A stretch of 64,000 bases of DNA, taken from NCBI RefSeq assembly GCF_000688015.1, contig NZ_JIAD01000001.1:1178001-1242000 (forward strand), written 5' to 3'. The notes beneath the pieces are model-generated. The model was not told the DNA's origin. It searched no databases and saw only the letters and a program-made list of their open reading frames with translations. Each line of letters opens with the position of its first letter. Position 1 is the stretch's first letter. The stretch comes from Eubacterium sp. AB3007 (lineage in GTDB: Bacteria > Bacillota > Clostridia > Peptostreptococcales > Anaerovoracaceae). This document shows positions 17,321-26,588 of this stretch, one piece after another. The translations under genes were made by a program, and so were the position numbers.

Positions 17321-18208
17321 ATGAAAAAGGGATTGAGAAAGGGGCTCACCGTACTGATGTCACTGTGTCTGATCGCAGCGTTTCTGCCGATGGCAGGCGG
17401 AGAAGGGACTGCTTATGCAGCCAAATCGACCAAGTCAGTTCACCTGAACAAAACCAGCGTCAGGCTCATCCAGGGGAACAAGCTGAAACTGAAGGTGAAG
17501 GGCCTCCAGAAGAACGCCAAGACCGGAAAGAAACCAAAGATCAAGTGGAAGAGCGCGAATAGCAAGATTGCCTCGGTCAGCAAGAAAGGCAAGGTCAAGG
17601 CCAAGAGCGGCGGTCAGACAGTGATTACCGCAACCATCAAATACTCCAAGAAGAAGCAGACACATCTGACCTGCAAGGTGAACGTGATCCGCCTCACCAG
17701 CCATAACGCATCCAAGGTGTGGAACTATGTGAAGGCGCACGGCAAGTACGAGGATGAGAACGAGGATGGCTACACCTACACCGTGGGCAGCAGTCCTTCC
17801 ATCAGCATCGACTCGGCACTGGGAAGCAGCTATCTGGAGTTCTACTACGGATCCCGGAAAAAGACTTACCCGGACCTGGACACCGTATACATGGATAGCC
17901 AGCTCATGAACAACCAGTTCAACAACTACGTGTATGTGGAACTGGAACTTGGCCCCAAACCAAGGGATGTCTACACCCTGTGCGGCAGGATCTACGGCAG
18001 CTACGATGGCGGTGCCAGAGGAATCGTATTCACCACCATCAAGGATCGCCATTGGAAAGACTACAGCGGGTTCTCTCCCACACAGCTGCAGACCTACAAG
18101 ACAGAAGCCGCGAAGTCCGTTGGCCGTGCCTTCCGGCAGTTCAACAGCATCACCAAATCCAAGACCGGCTTTACCATGGCCCAGATCGGATTTACCAGGT
18201 GGAAATAA
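17321..18208 (+). CDS. Secreted protein with bacterial Ig-like (Big_2) domain
   Basis: 295 residues. A signal peptide covers about 1-33 (cleavage near YAA-KS). Residues about 38-125 are a Big_2 domain (LNKTSVRLIQGNKLKLKVKG, KWKSANSKIASVSKKGKVKA, GGQTVITATI). The C-terminal 170 residues, with VEYFYGSRKK-like and YSGFSPTQLQTYKTE stretches, are not recognised. The N-terminal half is very basic. There is no LPXTG, so it is secreted or bound by charge. GGAAAGGGG precedes ATG. It is last in the plus-strand group and followed by a strong terminator. Confidence 0.8.
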   Translation: MKKGLRKGLTVLMSLCLIAAFLPMAGGEGTAYAAKSTKSVHLNKTSVRLIQGNKLKLKVKGLQKNAKTGKKPKIKWKSANSKIASVSKKGKVKAKSGGQTVITATIKYSKKKQTHLTCKVNVIRLTSHNASKVWNYVKAHGKYEDENEDGYTYTVGSSPSISIDSALGSSYLEFYYGSRKKTYPDLDTVYMDSQLMNNQFNNYVYVELELGPKPRDVYTLCGRIYGSYDGGARGIVFTTIKDRHWKDYSGFSPTQLQTYKTEAAKSVGRAFRQFNSITKSKTGFTMAQIGFTRWK

Positions 18209-18249
18209 AAACTCTACGAACAAAAACCGAAGTGCTGTCCCAAACGAAA

Positions 18250-18280
18250 GGGACCATCTCCAAAATGTGGAGATGGTCCC
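18250..18280. terminator. Bidirectional terminator, Ig-like gene and EF-G-like gene
   Basis: A perfect 13-bp stem (GGGACCATCTCCA and complement) with a 5-nt loop lies between convergent genes. Confidence 0.85.
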
Positions 18281-18299
18281 TTCTGCATAGTCTGATTGC

Positions 18300-20255
18300 T
18301 TATTTCTCTTCCTCTGCGTGAGCAGCGATGATCTTGTCGGCCATCTGCTTAGGCACTTCCTGATATCTCTCAAAGTGCATCTCGAAACGACCTCTACCCT
18401 GTGTCATGGAACGCAGGCCCAGCGCGTAGTCGAACAGTTCTGCCTGCGGCGCCTCTGCCATCAGCTTCTGCTCACCGTTGGCCTGTGGCTCCATACCCAG
18501 GATGCTGCCGCGCCGCTTGTTCATATCACCCATGACAGCGCCCATGTAGTCATCCGGTACATAGATGTCCATATGCATGATGGGCTCCAACAGGCACGGA
18601 TTCGCCTCAACGATTCCCTTCTTGAAAGCCAGGCTTGCTGCCAGCTTGAAGGATACTTCGTTGGAGTCTACCTCGTGATAGGATCCATCGTAGAGGACGG
18701 CCTTAATGTTGACGCACTTGCAGCCAGCCAGGGGGCCCTTCTCCATGCATTCCAGCAGACCCTTCTCAACAGCCGGTACGTAGTTCTTGGGTACACTTCC
18801 ACCGAACAGTTCCTCGGAGAACTCCAGTCCATCCTCCTGAGACGGAGAGAACCGGATGTGTACATCACCGTACTGCCCGGCACCACCGGATTGTTTCTTG
18901 TGTTTACCCTGTACGTCGGAATTGCCCTTGATGGTCTCTCTGTACGCGATCTTCTGCGGTACGGTGTGCACGTTCACACCGAAACGATCCTTCAGTTTCG
19001 CCATGACGATGTTCAGCTGCATGTCGCCCTGGCCGCCCAGGAGAGTCTGGTGGGTCTCTGCGTTACGCTCTACGGTGAAGGACGGATCCTCTTCCTTCAG
19101 ACGGTTCAGACCTGTACCCATCTTCTCCTCATCGTTCTTGTCATCTGCTTCCACGGCCACATAGTAAGTCGGGGAGGCGAAGTCCACCGGCGGGAACTTG
19201 ATCTGCGAACCCTTGTCGCAGAGAGTATCACCTGTCTCGGTATACTGCAACTTGGCAACGGCACAGATATCTCCAGCAGCGATAGCTCCTACCTCGTTCT
19301 GTTCCTTACCTCTCATGCAGACGACCTTGGCCAGCCTCTCGGTCTTACCGGCTCTGTCGTTGTACATATCCTGGCCATTCTCCAGCTTGCCGGATACGAC
19401 CTTCATGATGCTGATCTTGCCCACGAACGGGTCAGCGATAGTCTTGAATACGAAAGCTGCCGGAGCACCGTCCACGGAGCATTCTCTCTCCACGGTCTCC
19501 CCTGCATCGTCAGTACCCTCATAGGGAGCATGCTGCAGCGGGTTGGGTGTCAGTTCCTGCACCATATCCAGGATCCCGGCTACACTCTGCCCCATCTGGA
19601 ACAAAGTCGTGCACACGGGAACGATGGTCCCTTCAGAGATGCCCTTGACCATACCGGTCTGGATCTCTTCCTTGGTGAACTCCTCACCCTCAAAGAACTT
19701 CTCCATCAGGTCCTCGTCTGCGGAGGCGATGGCTTCCATCAGGTCGTCATCCACGTCCTCCAACGGCAAAGTGATGGGAACCAGCGCATCGCCAAACTTC
19801 TCCTTCAGCTGTCCCAGCGTGGTATCAAAATCGAACTCGTCTCTGTCTCTCTTATTGATCACGACCATGCGCGGCATGTTGTAGCGCTCGCAAGCCTTCC
19901 AGGCCTTCTCGGTACCGACCTGTACGCCGGAGCCGGCATCCACCATGATCACGGCAGCCTCTGCAGCCCTCATTGCCGCGTTAACCTCACCTACATAGTC
20001 GAAGTATCCCGGTGTATCGATGAAGTTGAGCTTGGTGTCCTTCCACTCCACAGGGACGATGGAGGTGTTGATGGAGAATCCCTTCTCCTTCTCCATCTTG
20101 TCATAGTCGGATACGGTGTTTCCATCCTCGACCTTTCCGGCCTTCTTGATCACACCTGTCTCCAGGAGTGCCGCCTCGAGGAATGTGGTCTTGCCGCATC
20201 CGCCATGTCCAAGCAACGCAACGTTTCTGATATTTTCACTTGTATAGCCCTTCAT
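18300..20255 (-). CDS. fusA2: Elongation factor G-like translational GTPase (EF-G2 type)
   Basis: 651 residues, shorter than canonical EF-G (about 690). GTPase motifs: GHGGCGKTT (about 15-23), IDTPGYFDYVGE, and NKRDRDEFDF in place of the strict NKxD pattern. Domains II-V follow, ending in GRGRFEMHFERYQEVP. The G1 loop with GHGGCGKT is typical of the EF-G-like paralogues in Clostridia and Actinobacteria, whose role is not settled; they coexist with a main fusA elsewhere. It has its own promoter (20298-20326) and an AGGGAGG site before ATG. Confidence 0.9.
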   Translation of the reverse strand: MKGYTSENIRNVALLGHGGCGKTTFLEAALLETGVIKKAGKVEDGNTVSDYDKMEKEKGFSINTSIVPVEWKDTKLNFIDTPGYFDYVGEVNAAMRAAEAAVIMVDAGSGVQVGTEKAWKACERYNMPRMVVINKRDRDEFDFDTTLGQLKEKFGDALVPITLPLEDVDDDLMEAIASADEDLMEKFFEGEEFTKEEIQTGMVKGISEGTIVPVCTTLFQMGQSVAGILDMVQELTPNPLQHAPYEGTDDAGETVERECSVDGAPAAFVFKTIADPFVGKISIMKVVSGKLENGQDMYNDRAGKTERLAKVVCMRGKEQNEVGAIAAGDICAVAKLQYTETGDTLCDKGSQIKFPPVDFASPTYYVAVEADDKNDEEKMGTGLNRLKEEDPSFTVERNAETHQTLLGGQGDMQLNIVMAKLKDRFGVNVHTVPQKIAYRETIKGNSDVQGKHKKQSGGAGQYGDVHIRFSPSQEDGLEFSEELFGGSVPKNYVPAVEKGLLECMEKGPLAGCKCVNIKAVLYDGSYHEVDSNEVSFKLAASLAFKKGIVEANPCLLEPIMHMDIYVPDDYMGAVMGDMNKRRGSILGMEPQANGEQKLMAEAPQAELFDYALGLRSMTQGRGRFEMHFERYQEVPKQMADKIIAAHAEEEK

Positions 20256-20297
20256 AAAAAGACCTCCCTTAAAATATAATCGTAAGTCAACATAACC

Positions 20298-20326
20298 ATT
20301 CTAACACAAAAGAATCTGGTGTACAA
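20298..20326 (-). promoter_or_regulatory. Promoter of the EF-G-like gene
   Basis: On the minus strand TTGTAC, 17 nt, TAGAAT. Confidence 0.65.
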
Positions 20327-20354
20327 TGTATTTTTGAATAGTCAGTCAACTCGG

Positions 20355-21674
20355 TCACTTCGCCTCTTTCAACACACAAAATAACGGAAAAAACAGCGAT
20401 ATCGCGTACGTCTCATCATCCTTCACTTCACAACGTCCACCCATACTTCGCATCATAATTTCGATGTTCCGAACACCGATGTGGGTGCTGTCCTCCTCAG
20501 GCTCATGGGTGGTTTTCCTGTTTCGGAATCGAAGGACAGCCTCCTCCCCGGTATTCACCACCTCTATCTCCACCGGTTCTTCAGCATTCGCGTATTTCTG
20601 TATGTTGGAACAGATGTTTTCCATGATGCGACTAATATCGTCCGTATAGACTCTTACGCATTTAGACGCCGGGAGATCCACAAGTGCCCTAACCATGAAA
20701 CCCTGGTCCTCCAGGTTGATGATCACATCAGACAACTGATCCTCAAACGCTTCAGGAAGACTTTGTGTACACAGTTTCCTCGTCTGTCGCATTCCCGCAG
20801 CCAGGAACTGACGAAAGAGATCGTCGGACAAAGTCTTGATCCGGCGCCCCTTCTCCATAGAGGTGTCGATGAATTGCTTCATCTGGACCTCATCGCGGTA
20901 CTTTTCCTTCTGAAGCAGTTCCAGATAGAGAAGCAATGTCGTCAAGGGAGTGCGCAGGTCATGGGCCATCCCGGTCACCAGTTCCTGATTAGCCTGAAGC
21001 AGCCGATCACTGCGGTCTATGTTCTCTTTCAGCGCCAGCCGCATATCATCGATAGCACCAGCCAGGGAGGCGATCTCGTCCTTTCCGCGGATCATGACTC
21101 GATGCTCCAGATCGCCGGACTCCAGGAGCCCCACTTGCTCCTCCAGGTGCTCGATGTCCCTGATCTTCCCGTATACAAAGTATAGGAAGATCAGCAAAAA
21201 CAGGAGGATCGTCAACACGATCTCTACCACAAGAGCAACCGTGAAGTAACGATCCGCGTAATCCCAGTGGAGCTGTAGATCCGCCTGCCGGTCAGAGAAC
21301 TCCAGCTTGTAATGGGGTCGGCTCTCATTGTTGGTGATCTGTTTCCCTTGATAGTCCTCTGAGTCGTAGATCAGTTCCTTCTTCCCAACGTTGCTGATAT
21401 AGACAAAAAGCCCCTTCTGGGACTGCATCCATCGGTTCATTTCCCTCACATCGTGGGAGGAGAGATGATTCTTCGTAATGAACGACTGGAGTTCCTGCGC
21501 CTTGTCTGCCATCTTGTCCTTCCACACGTCCTCATCGGCAAAGTGATGTGCAAGGAGCATGTTTCCTGCCGTATGCAAAAAATAAAAGAAGATCAGCGAT
21601 ATGATCGCGGCGATCACCACGGAAAAGATGGACTCGTTCCGGAGACCCCCTTTAATATAGTTTCGTCTAGCCAA
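20355..21674 (-). CDS. Membrane sensor histidine kinase
   Basis: 439 residues from a TTG start at 21674 with GGGAAAGGG upstream; the start overlaps the response regulator end by 8 nt. Two membrane spans (about 16-36 and 145-168) flank an extracytoplasmic sensor of about 110 residues. A HAMP linker is at about 170-225. His238 in GMAHDLRTPLTT is the phosphorylation site, and NICSNIQKYA (near 350) is the N box. The ATP-lid DxGxG box is replaced by RFRNR, and a THIGVRNIEIMM block stands in for G2, a pattern seen in other clostridial kinases. The signal is unknown. It is last in the LysR-regulator-kinase operon. Confidence 0.9.
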   Translation of the reverse strand: MARRNYIKGGLRNESIFSVVIAAIISLIFFYFLHTAGNMLLAHHFADEDVWKDKMADKAQELQSFITKNHLSSHDVREMNRWMQSQKGLFVYISNVGKKELIYDSEDYQGKQITNNESRPHYKLEFSDRQADLQLHWDYADRYFTVALVVEIVLTILLFLLIFLYFVYGKIRDIEHLEEQVGLLESGDLEHRVMIRGKDEIASLAGAIDDMRLALKENIDRSDRLLQANQELVTGMAHDLRTPLTTLLLYLELLQKEKYRDEVQMKQFIDTSMEKGRRIKTLSDDLFRQFLAAGMRQTRKLCTQSLPEAFEDQLSDVIINLEDQGFMVRALVDLPASKCVRVYTDDISRIMENICSNIQKYANAEEPVEIEVVNTGEEAVLRFRNRKTTHEPEEDSTHIGVRNIEIMMRSMGGRCEVKDDETYAISLFFPLFCVLKEAK

Positions 21675-22368
21675 ATCGATAACCCTTTCCCCAAATGGTT
21701 TTGATCAGTACCGGCTCCTGTGGGTTTTTCTCGATCTTCAGACGCAATTTTCGGATGTGTACCATCACGGTGCTTGCAGAAGAATGGAAGAAAGGCTCTT
21801 CCCACACACTCTCGTAGATGTGTTTGGCCGAGAACACCATCTCCGGATGACTGATCAGGAGCATCAGGATTCTGTATTCGATGTCTGAGAGCATGACCTC
21901 TCCTCCATCGACCCAGACACGGTTGCAGTCTTTTCGCAGGCGTACACCCGCTCTCTCTATGCAGGCATCTTCTGCCGCCACATTCTCAGCATCCTTGCCT
22001 TTGTACACATGAAAACGCCGGATCTGCGCCTTGACCCTTCCCAGTAGCTCTGAGTAGGAGAAGGGCTTGGACAGATAGTCATCGCCCCCCACCATCAAGC
22101 CCAGAAGCTTATCCGACTCCTGATCCTTGGCAGTCAGAAAAAGTACCGGAACGTTGGAACTCTTTCGGATCTCCTCACATGTCCGAATACCGTTCATTCC
22201 CGGCATCATCACATCCAGGATCACCAGATCCAAAGCTTCGTCGATCAAGGAAAGACACTGTTCCCCGCTCTCCGCTTCCAGCACCTCGTAACCCTCGCTC
22301 TCAAGCAGGATCCGAACGCCTTCCCGGATGTCTCCATCATCTTCTGTTACAAGTATTCTGGCTTTCAT
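21667..22368 (-). CDS. OmpR-family response regulator
   Basis: 233 residues. The receiver domain has acidic pocket EDDGD, phospho-acceptor Asp52 in VILDVMMPG, and Lys in FLTAKDQ and YLSKPFSY. The C-terminal winged helix (about 135-233) includes SDIEYRILMLLISHPEMVFS and VHIRKLRLKIEKNPQEP. ATG at 22368 overlaps the LysR stop (ATGA) and has GGGAGGAAG upstream. It is the direct partner of the kinase at 20355. Confidence 0.95.
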   Translation of the reverse strand: MKARILVTEDDGDIREGVRILLESEGYEVLEAESGEQCLSLIDEALDLVILDVMMPGMNGIRTCEEIRKSSNVPVLFLTAKDQESDKLLGLMVGGDDYLSKPFSYSELLGRVKAQIRRFHVYKGKDAENVAAEDACIERAGVRLRKDCNRVWVDGGEVMLSDIEYRILMLLISHPEMVFSAKHIYESVWEEPFFHSSASTVMVHIRKLRLKIEKNPQEPVLIKTIWGKGYRFG

Positions 22369-23234
22369 ACTTCCTCCCGCGGCTTTCCAGGATCCGAGAA
22401 AAGCCCTACCAAATAACGATAGAAATCTGACTTATATGCCTTCTCGTCTTTGGAATCGCCTGTTGTTATATATATAATACGCTTAAGCGCCGGATTGTCA
22501 ATCTCATGTAATTGAACTCCTCTGGAAGGCTCTCCCCAGGATCGAACCGGCCAGAATGCAATTCCCATACCGGCTGCCACAAGATCATTGATGGCCCGTG
22601 GATCCTCACTCTCGTAAGCCACCCGGGGATCAAATCCCCCCTCCATGCACTGCCCCACAGCGAAGCGACCGAATTGAGTGTTTCGCGGCGGCAGAATCAT
22701 ATCTTCGTCCTTCAACTGGTAAAGACTCAATTTCTCTTCCATGTCTCTTCCTGCAGAGACGGCAACCTTGATCCTTTCTGAATACAAAGGCACCGATTTC
22801 CACTTGCCAACAGGAGAAGGCATCAATGAGATCCGATAATCCCAACCCGTCTCTTCCTCGTTCTGCGTAAGACGGAATCTCACATCCTGGTGTTTCTTCC
22901 GGTACGCGCTGATGATACCTACGATCAGAGAATGACATGCCAGTGTATTGAGATGAATGATCTTCGGTTCCTCCTTGCTACGATGCCGGATGGCCTCGGG
23001 AACGTTATCCAGTTTCTCGATCAAAGGAGTCAGTTCTTCGTAGAACTCCTTCCCTGCCTCCGTCAGCTGGATATTCCGTCCCTTTTTCTGGAACAAAGCA
23101 AATCCTACATCCTCTGCCAGATGCTTCATAGCCAGACTTATGGCCGGCTCTGCAATGTGCAGTTCCCTGGCCGCCCTCGTCATACTTTCGTACTTGGCCA
23201 CCTGTAGAAAGTATCTTGCTCTCATGATATCCAT
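22365..23234 (-). CDS. LysR-family transcriptional regulator
   Basis: 289 residues. The N-terminal helix-turn-helix is clear (ARYFLQVAKYESMTRAARELHIAEPAISLAMKHLAEDVG with residues about 5-45 as the reading head). The effector-binding domain follows, with FDPRVAYESEDPRAINDLVAAGMGIAFWP in the usual position. The co-inducer is unknown. It is first in an operon with a response regulator and kinase, an uncommon combination. It lies downstream of the second nhaC gene and that gene's terminator. CTTAAG repeats upstream may be its own binding sites. Confidence 0.9.
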   Translation of the reverse strand: MDIMRARYFLQVAKYESMTRAARELHIAEPAISLAMKHLAEDVGFALFQKKGRNIQLTEAGKEFYEELTPLIEKLDNVPEAIRHRSKEEPKIIHLNTLACHSLIVGIISAYRKKHQDVRFRLTQNEEETGWDYRISLMPSPVGKWKSVPLYSERIKVAVSAGRDMEEKLSLYQLKDEDMILPPRNTQFGRFAVGQCMEGGFDPRVAYESEDPRAINDLVAAGMGIAFWPVRSWGEPSRGVQLHEIDNPALKRIIYITTGDSKDEKAYKSDFYRYLVGLFSDPGKPREEV

Positions 23235-23292
23235 GACATTCCCTTCTCTTTCTCATACTATCATTGATCTCATATACAATTATCCCACTAAA

Positions 23293-23333
23293 ATCTTAAG
23301 ATTAATTAAACATTTCTCTTAAAGATTCTTAAG
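23293..23333. promoter_or_regulatory. Repeated CTTAAG sites upstream of the LysR operon
   Basis: ATCTTAAGAT at 23293-23302 and CTTAAG at 23328-23333, spaced 33 nt (about three helical turns), with CTTAAAG between them. The position between the nhaC terminator and the LysR start suits autoregulation. This is unproven. Confidence 0.35.
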
Positions 23334-23356
23334 TTTCAAACACTCCAAAAAGAAAA

Positions 23357-23384
23357 GTAAGAGACCGCTTTCGCGGTCTCTTAC
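23357..23384 (-). terminator. Terminator of the second nhaC gene
   Basis: A perfect 12-bp stem (GTAAGAGACCGC and complement) with a 4-nt loop. On the minus strand TTTTCTTTTTGG follows. Confidence 0.9.
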
Positions 23385-23422
23385 CACAGGTTTATAAAAT
23401 TTACTCCATGCCAAACGAATTA

Positions 23423-25054
23423 CTATGCATCCAGTTCTCCCAGAGCCTCTTCCTTCTCTCTCTCTCTTTCCTTCAGGATGTGCTCGTATTCCTCGTCGGT
23501 CATCTTCATCATGGTGATTCCTGTGAATCCGTAGAAGATGGATACCAGAGGATTGATGAGGTTCAGAAAGGCGAAGTAACCATACCCGCCTTTGCCCCAT
23601 GTCGGGCAACCCAGGAACTTCTGCATGGTAGCGCCGCAGGTGTTCCATGGTACGAGGGAAGAAGTGATGGTTCCGGCATCTTCCAGACATCTGGACAGGT
23701 TGCGCGGAGCAAGCTTCATATCCTCGTAAGTGGACTTGTACATTCTTCCCGGAAGTACGATAGCCAGGTACTGGTCTCCTGCGATGACGTTCATCAGGAT
23801 GCAGGAGAATATGGTTGCGGTAACCAGTCCGCCGCGGCCCTTGGCCACCTTCAGGAAGGACTGTGCGATCGCGCCCAGCATTCCGGAAGCGTCCATGATG
23901 CCGCCGAAGCACATGGCGCAGAGGATCAGGTTGATGGTCCACATCATGCCGTCCATACCGCCTCTGCCGTCCAGCAGCTGCTCTACGTTGTACTCACCGG
24001 CAATCTCAGGAGGTACGGTAGTCGCTGCCTGCAGGGCTGCAAACTCGTCATTGGACAGATCCATCAGACCGCCCGCATCCGGATTGATGGATGCGATGGC
24101 ATCTGCGTTGGTGGTCTCCCAGTTGGTGAAGGTGTCAGTGTAGGACGGAACCTCATACCCATAGTGCATGATTCCCGGCCACTCTGCCAGAGACACTCCG
24201 TTGAAGATGGAGCCGATGATCAATCCGGCGACGATGCCTGCCGCCAGGCCCGGGATCGCAGGGATCTTCAGGGCGACGATCAGGATGACCAGGATCGGCG
24301 GGATCAGCATGAACAGGTTGATGTTGAAGTTGATCTGGCATGCTGCTCTCATCGGCTCAACGATATTCATGCTGCCGGATCCGTTGACGTTCTTGAATCC
24401 CAGGATCAGGTACAGGATCAGCGCGATGAGCAGAGATGGAGTAACAGTGTAGATCATGTGGCTGATATGGTCGAACAGGGTGGATCCTGCCATAGCAGGA
24501 GCCAGGTTGGTGGTATCCGACAGCGGGGACATCTTGTCACCGAAGTAAGCGCCGGATACGACTGCGCCTGCCGCCATACCGGTCGGGATGCCCAGACCGG
24601 TAGCAACACCGATCAGCGCAACGCCGATGGTGCCTGCGGTGGTCCAGGAAGAACCGGTAGCCAATGCTACGATGCAGCACAGCAGGCAGGCAGCAAACAG
24701 GAAGATGGACGGCTTCAGGATGAGCAGTCCGTAGTAGATCATAGCCGGGACCACACCGGCAGCGACCCAGGCGCCGATCATCAGACCGACTTCTGCCAGG
24801 ATCAGCATAGCCTGCATGGAACGGTTGATGGAGGCCAGCATGCCGGCCTCAAGGAATGACCATTTGTAGCCGTTAGCCGCAGCTACAATTGCAGCGAATG
24901 TCGCTGACGTTAAAAGTGCGATGTGTACTTCGCCATAGTCACAGGCGAATGCATCCCCCAGAAGTTTTCCGAGGATGCCCAGGCAATACATAAGTACGAT
25001 GATGGTTACGAGAAACACCACGTATGCTTGCCATAGAGGTATCTTTTTACCCAT
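23423..25054 (-). CDS. nhaC: Na+/H+ antiporter, NhaC family (second paralogue)
   Basis: 543 residues with about 12 membrane segments. Family blocks: SSWTTAGTIGVALIG, GDKMSPLSDTTNLAPAMAG and LVPWNTCGATMQKFLG. Compared with the paralogue at 8711-10213 it has an insertion of about 40 residues in a loop (about residues 315-360, with DAIASINPDAGG). The acidic C-terminal tail is cytoplasmic. AGGAGG precedes ATG at 25054. The upstream region has a long inverted repeat (25111-25165). The LysR-two-component operon follows on the same strand behind a terminator, so regulation by it is possible. Confidence 0.9.
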   Translation of the reverse strand: MGKKIPLWQAYVVFLVTIIVLMYCLGILGKLLGDAFACDYGEVHIALLTSATFAAIVAAANGYKWSFLEAGMLASINRSMQAMLILAEVGLMIGAWVAAGVVPAMIYYGLLILKPSIFLFAACLLCCIVALATGSSWTTAGTIGVALIGVATGLGIPTGMAAGAVVSGAYFGDKMSPLSDTTNLAPAMAGSTLFDHISHMIYTVTPSLLIALILYLILGFKNVNGSGSMNIVEPMRAACQINFNINLFMLIPPILVILIVALKIPAIPGLAAGIVAGLIIGSIFNGVSLAEWPGIMHYGYEVPSYTDTFTNWETTNADAIASINPDAGGLMDLSNDEFAALQAATTVPPEIAGEYNVEQLLDGRGGMDGMMWTINLILCAMCFGGIMDASGMLGAIAQSFLKVAKGRGGLVTATIFSCILMNVIAGDQYLAIVLPGRMYKSTYEDMKLAPRNLSRCLEDAGTITSSLVPWNTCGATMQKFLGCPTWGKGGYGYFAFLNLINPLVSIFYGFTGITMMKMTDEEYEHILKEREREKEEALGELDA

Positions 25055-25105
25055 AATAAGTCCTCCTAAAAAAATGGCACAAGGTAAACAATAAACCTTA
25101 TCATA

Positions 25106-25165
25106 ATTATAATGCGCGGGTCTACATACCGTCCAATATCCTGTCAGTACAAAGACCCACGCATT
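25106..25165 (-). promoter_or_regulatory. Long inverted repeat over the second nhaC promoter region
   Basis: The arms 25111-25123 and 25153-25165 form a 13-bp stem (one G-U pair as minus-strand RNA) with a 29-nt loop. A TATAAT (25106-25111) with TTGGAC 19 nt upstream overlaps it. It might be an operator for nhaC or a terminator-like structure after scfB, though no U-run follows. Confidence 0.35.
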
Positions 25166-25213
25166 AATAATCTGTATTTATCATTCAGGAAGACCTTCAA
25201 TGTCAACCGAACT

Positions 25214-26587
25214 CTACTCGCTTTTCGCCACCTGCATCATGATGGCGCACTCCATCCGCTTGCGGAAAAGCTCGCATCCATACTCGTAGACACCCCGGAT
25301 AGAGCCGGTTCCGTGGTAAGCGTTGGCAGCGCATCCGCCGGCACAGTATAGCCTGGCCCAGCACTCCCGACACTCCTCCCGTGCGTAGACGTTGCACATC
25401 TTGAAATCCTGCTTTGTGCTCTCGGCCGTGATCCCGTGCCAGATGTCCCCCATGCGGAAGGCCTCCTCCCCCACGAATTGGTGGCAGGGGTAGAGATCCC
25501 CCCAGGGAGTCACCGCGAAATACTCGGTCCCAGAGCCGCAGCCGGAGATCCGCTTGTAGATGCAAGGACCGCCGGTAAGGTCGATCATGTAGTGATAGAA
25601 GGTGATGGGATGACCTTCCTCCTCCCGGCGCAGCATGTCCCTGGCCAGGATCTCGTACTGCTCCTTGATGACGGGCAGATCCTCCTCGGTCAGCGCGTAG
25701 GGCTCTCCCGGGGCACAGACCACCGGCTCCATGGAAAGTTTGTCAAACCCCAGGTCAGCCATGTGGAAAATATCCTCGGTGAAATCCGTGTTGGCGTGGG
25801 TGAAGGTGCCACGTATGTAGTAGTCCTTTTCCCCGCGAGCCGCCACGAATTTCTGGAACTTGGGCACGATCTCGTCGTAGCTCCCCCTGCCGTCCAGGTG
25901 CCTGCGCAGTCTGTCGTGTACTTCCTTGCGGCCGTCCAGGCTCAGCACCACGTTGTGCATCTCCCGGTTGGCAAACTCTATGACCTCGTCGGTGATCCCC
26001 ACCCCGTTGGTGGTCAGGGTGAATCGGAAGTTTTTTCCGGCATCCTTCTCGATGGACCGGGCGTAGCGGACAGTGTCCTTCACCACCTCCCAGTTCATCA
26101 GCGGCTCGCCCCCAAAGAAATCCACCTCCAGGTTATGCCTGTCTCCGGAGTTCTCGACGAGGAAGTCGATGGCTCGCCGGGCGGTCTCTGGGCTCATCAG
26201 GGCCCGCTCTCCGTGGAACTTCCCCTGCCCCGCGAAACAGTACTCGCAGTCCAGGTTACAGGTATGCGCCACGTGCAGGCACAAAGCCTTCACCTCCGTG
26301 TGTCTTTCCTTCAGCACCCCGGCCGATGGCGCGAAGTTATCTTCTGCGAACAGCTTCCCCTGGGCCTTCAGGACCTCGATATCCTCGATGGTCTCGTCGA
26401 TATCTTCTGGCGTAACATCCGGCCGGTGTCCGTAGCGAGCCAGAACCTCTGCCTTGACATCCTCCCTGCTCTTCTGCTCACAAAAAAGGCGGATGATGTC
26501 GTAGGCGACATCATCCACGCTATGTACAGACCCGCTGTTTACATCCAGTACTATGTTGTAGCCGTTCAGCTTATACTGATGTACCAT
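25214..26587 (-). CDS. scfB: SCIFF radical SAM maturase (thioether cross-linking enzyme)
   Basis: 457 residues from ATG 26587, one nucleotide after the SCIFF stop; the frame is open upstream through the peptide gene but in another product, and family length supports this start. The N-terminal 90 residues resemble a peptide-recognition (RRE) domain. The radical SAM cluster motif CNLDCEYC is near residue 110, followed by FFGGEPLMNW. The C-terminal SPASM/twitch region has CGSGTEYFAVTPWGDLYPCHQF and CRECWARLYCAGGCAAN for auxiliary [4Fe-4S] clusters. It forms Cys-to-Thr-type thioether bonds in the adjacent peptide, by family knowledge. Export or protease genes are not beside it. Confidence 0.95.
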   Translation of the reverse strand: MVHQYKLNGYNIVLDVNSGSVHSVDDVAYDIIRLFCEQKSREDVKAEVLARYGHRPDVTPEDIDETIEDIEVLKAQGKLFAEDNFAPSAGVLKERHTEVKALCLHVAHTCNLDCEYCFAGQGKFHGERALMSPETARRAIDFLVENSGDRHNLEVDFFGGEPLMNWEVVKDTVRYARSIEKDAGKNFRFTLTTNGVGITDEVIEFANREMHNVVLSLDGRKEVHDRLRRHLDGRGSYDEIVPKFQKFVAARGEKDYYIRGTFTHANTDFTEDIFHMADLGFDKLSMEPVVCAPGEPYALTEEDLPVIKEQYEILARDMLRREEEGHPITFYHYMIDLTGGPCIYKRISGCGSGTEYFAVTPWGDLYPCHQFVGEEAFRMGDIWHGITAESTKQDFKMCNVYAREECRECWARLYCAGGCAANAYHGTGSIRGVYEYGCELFRKRMECAIMMQVAKSE

Positions 26588-26588
26588 G

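Noticed and set aside
18318-20279. Open frame of about 650 codons on the plus strand opposite the EF-G-like gene
   Set aside because: It is the exact antisense of a conserved GTPase gene, has no ribosome binding site and no recognisable domain.
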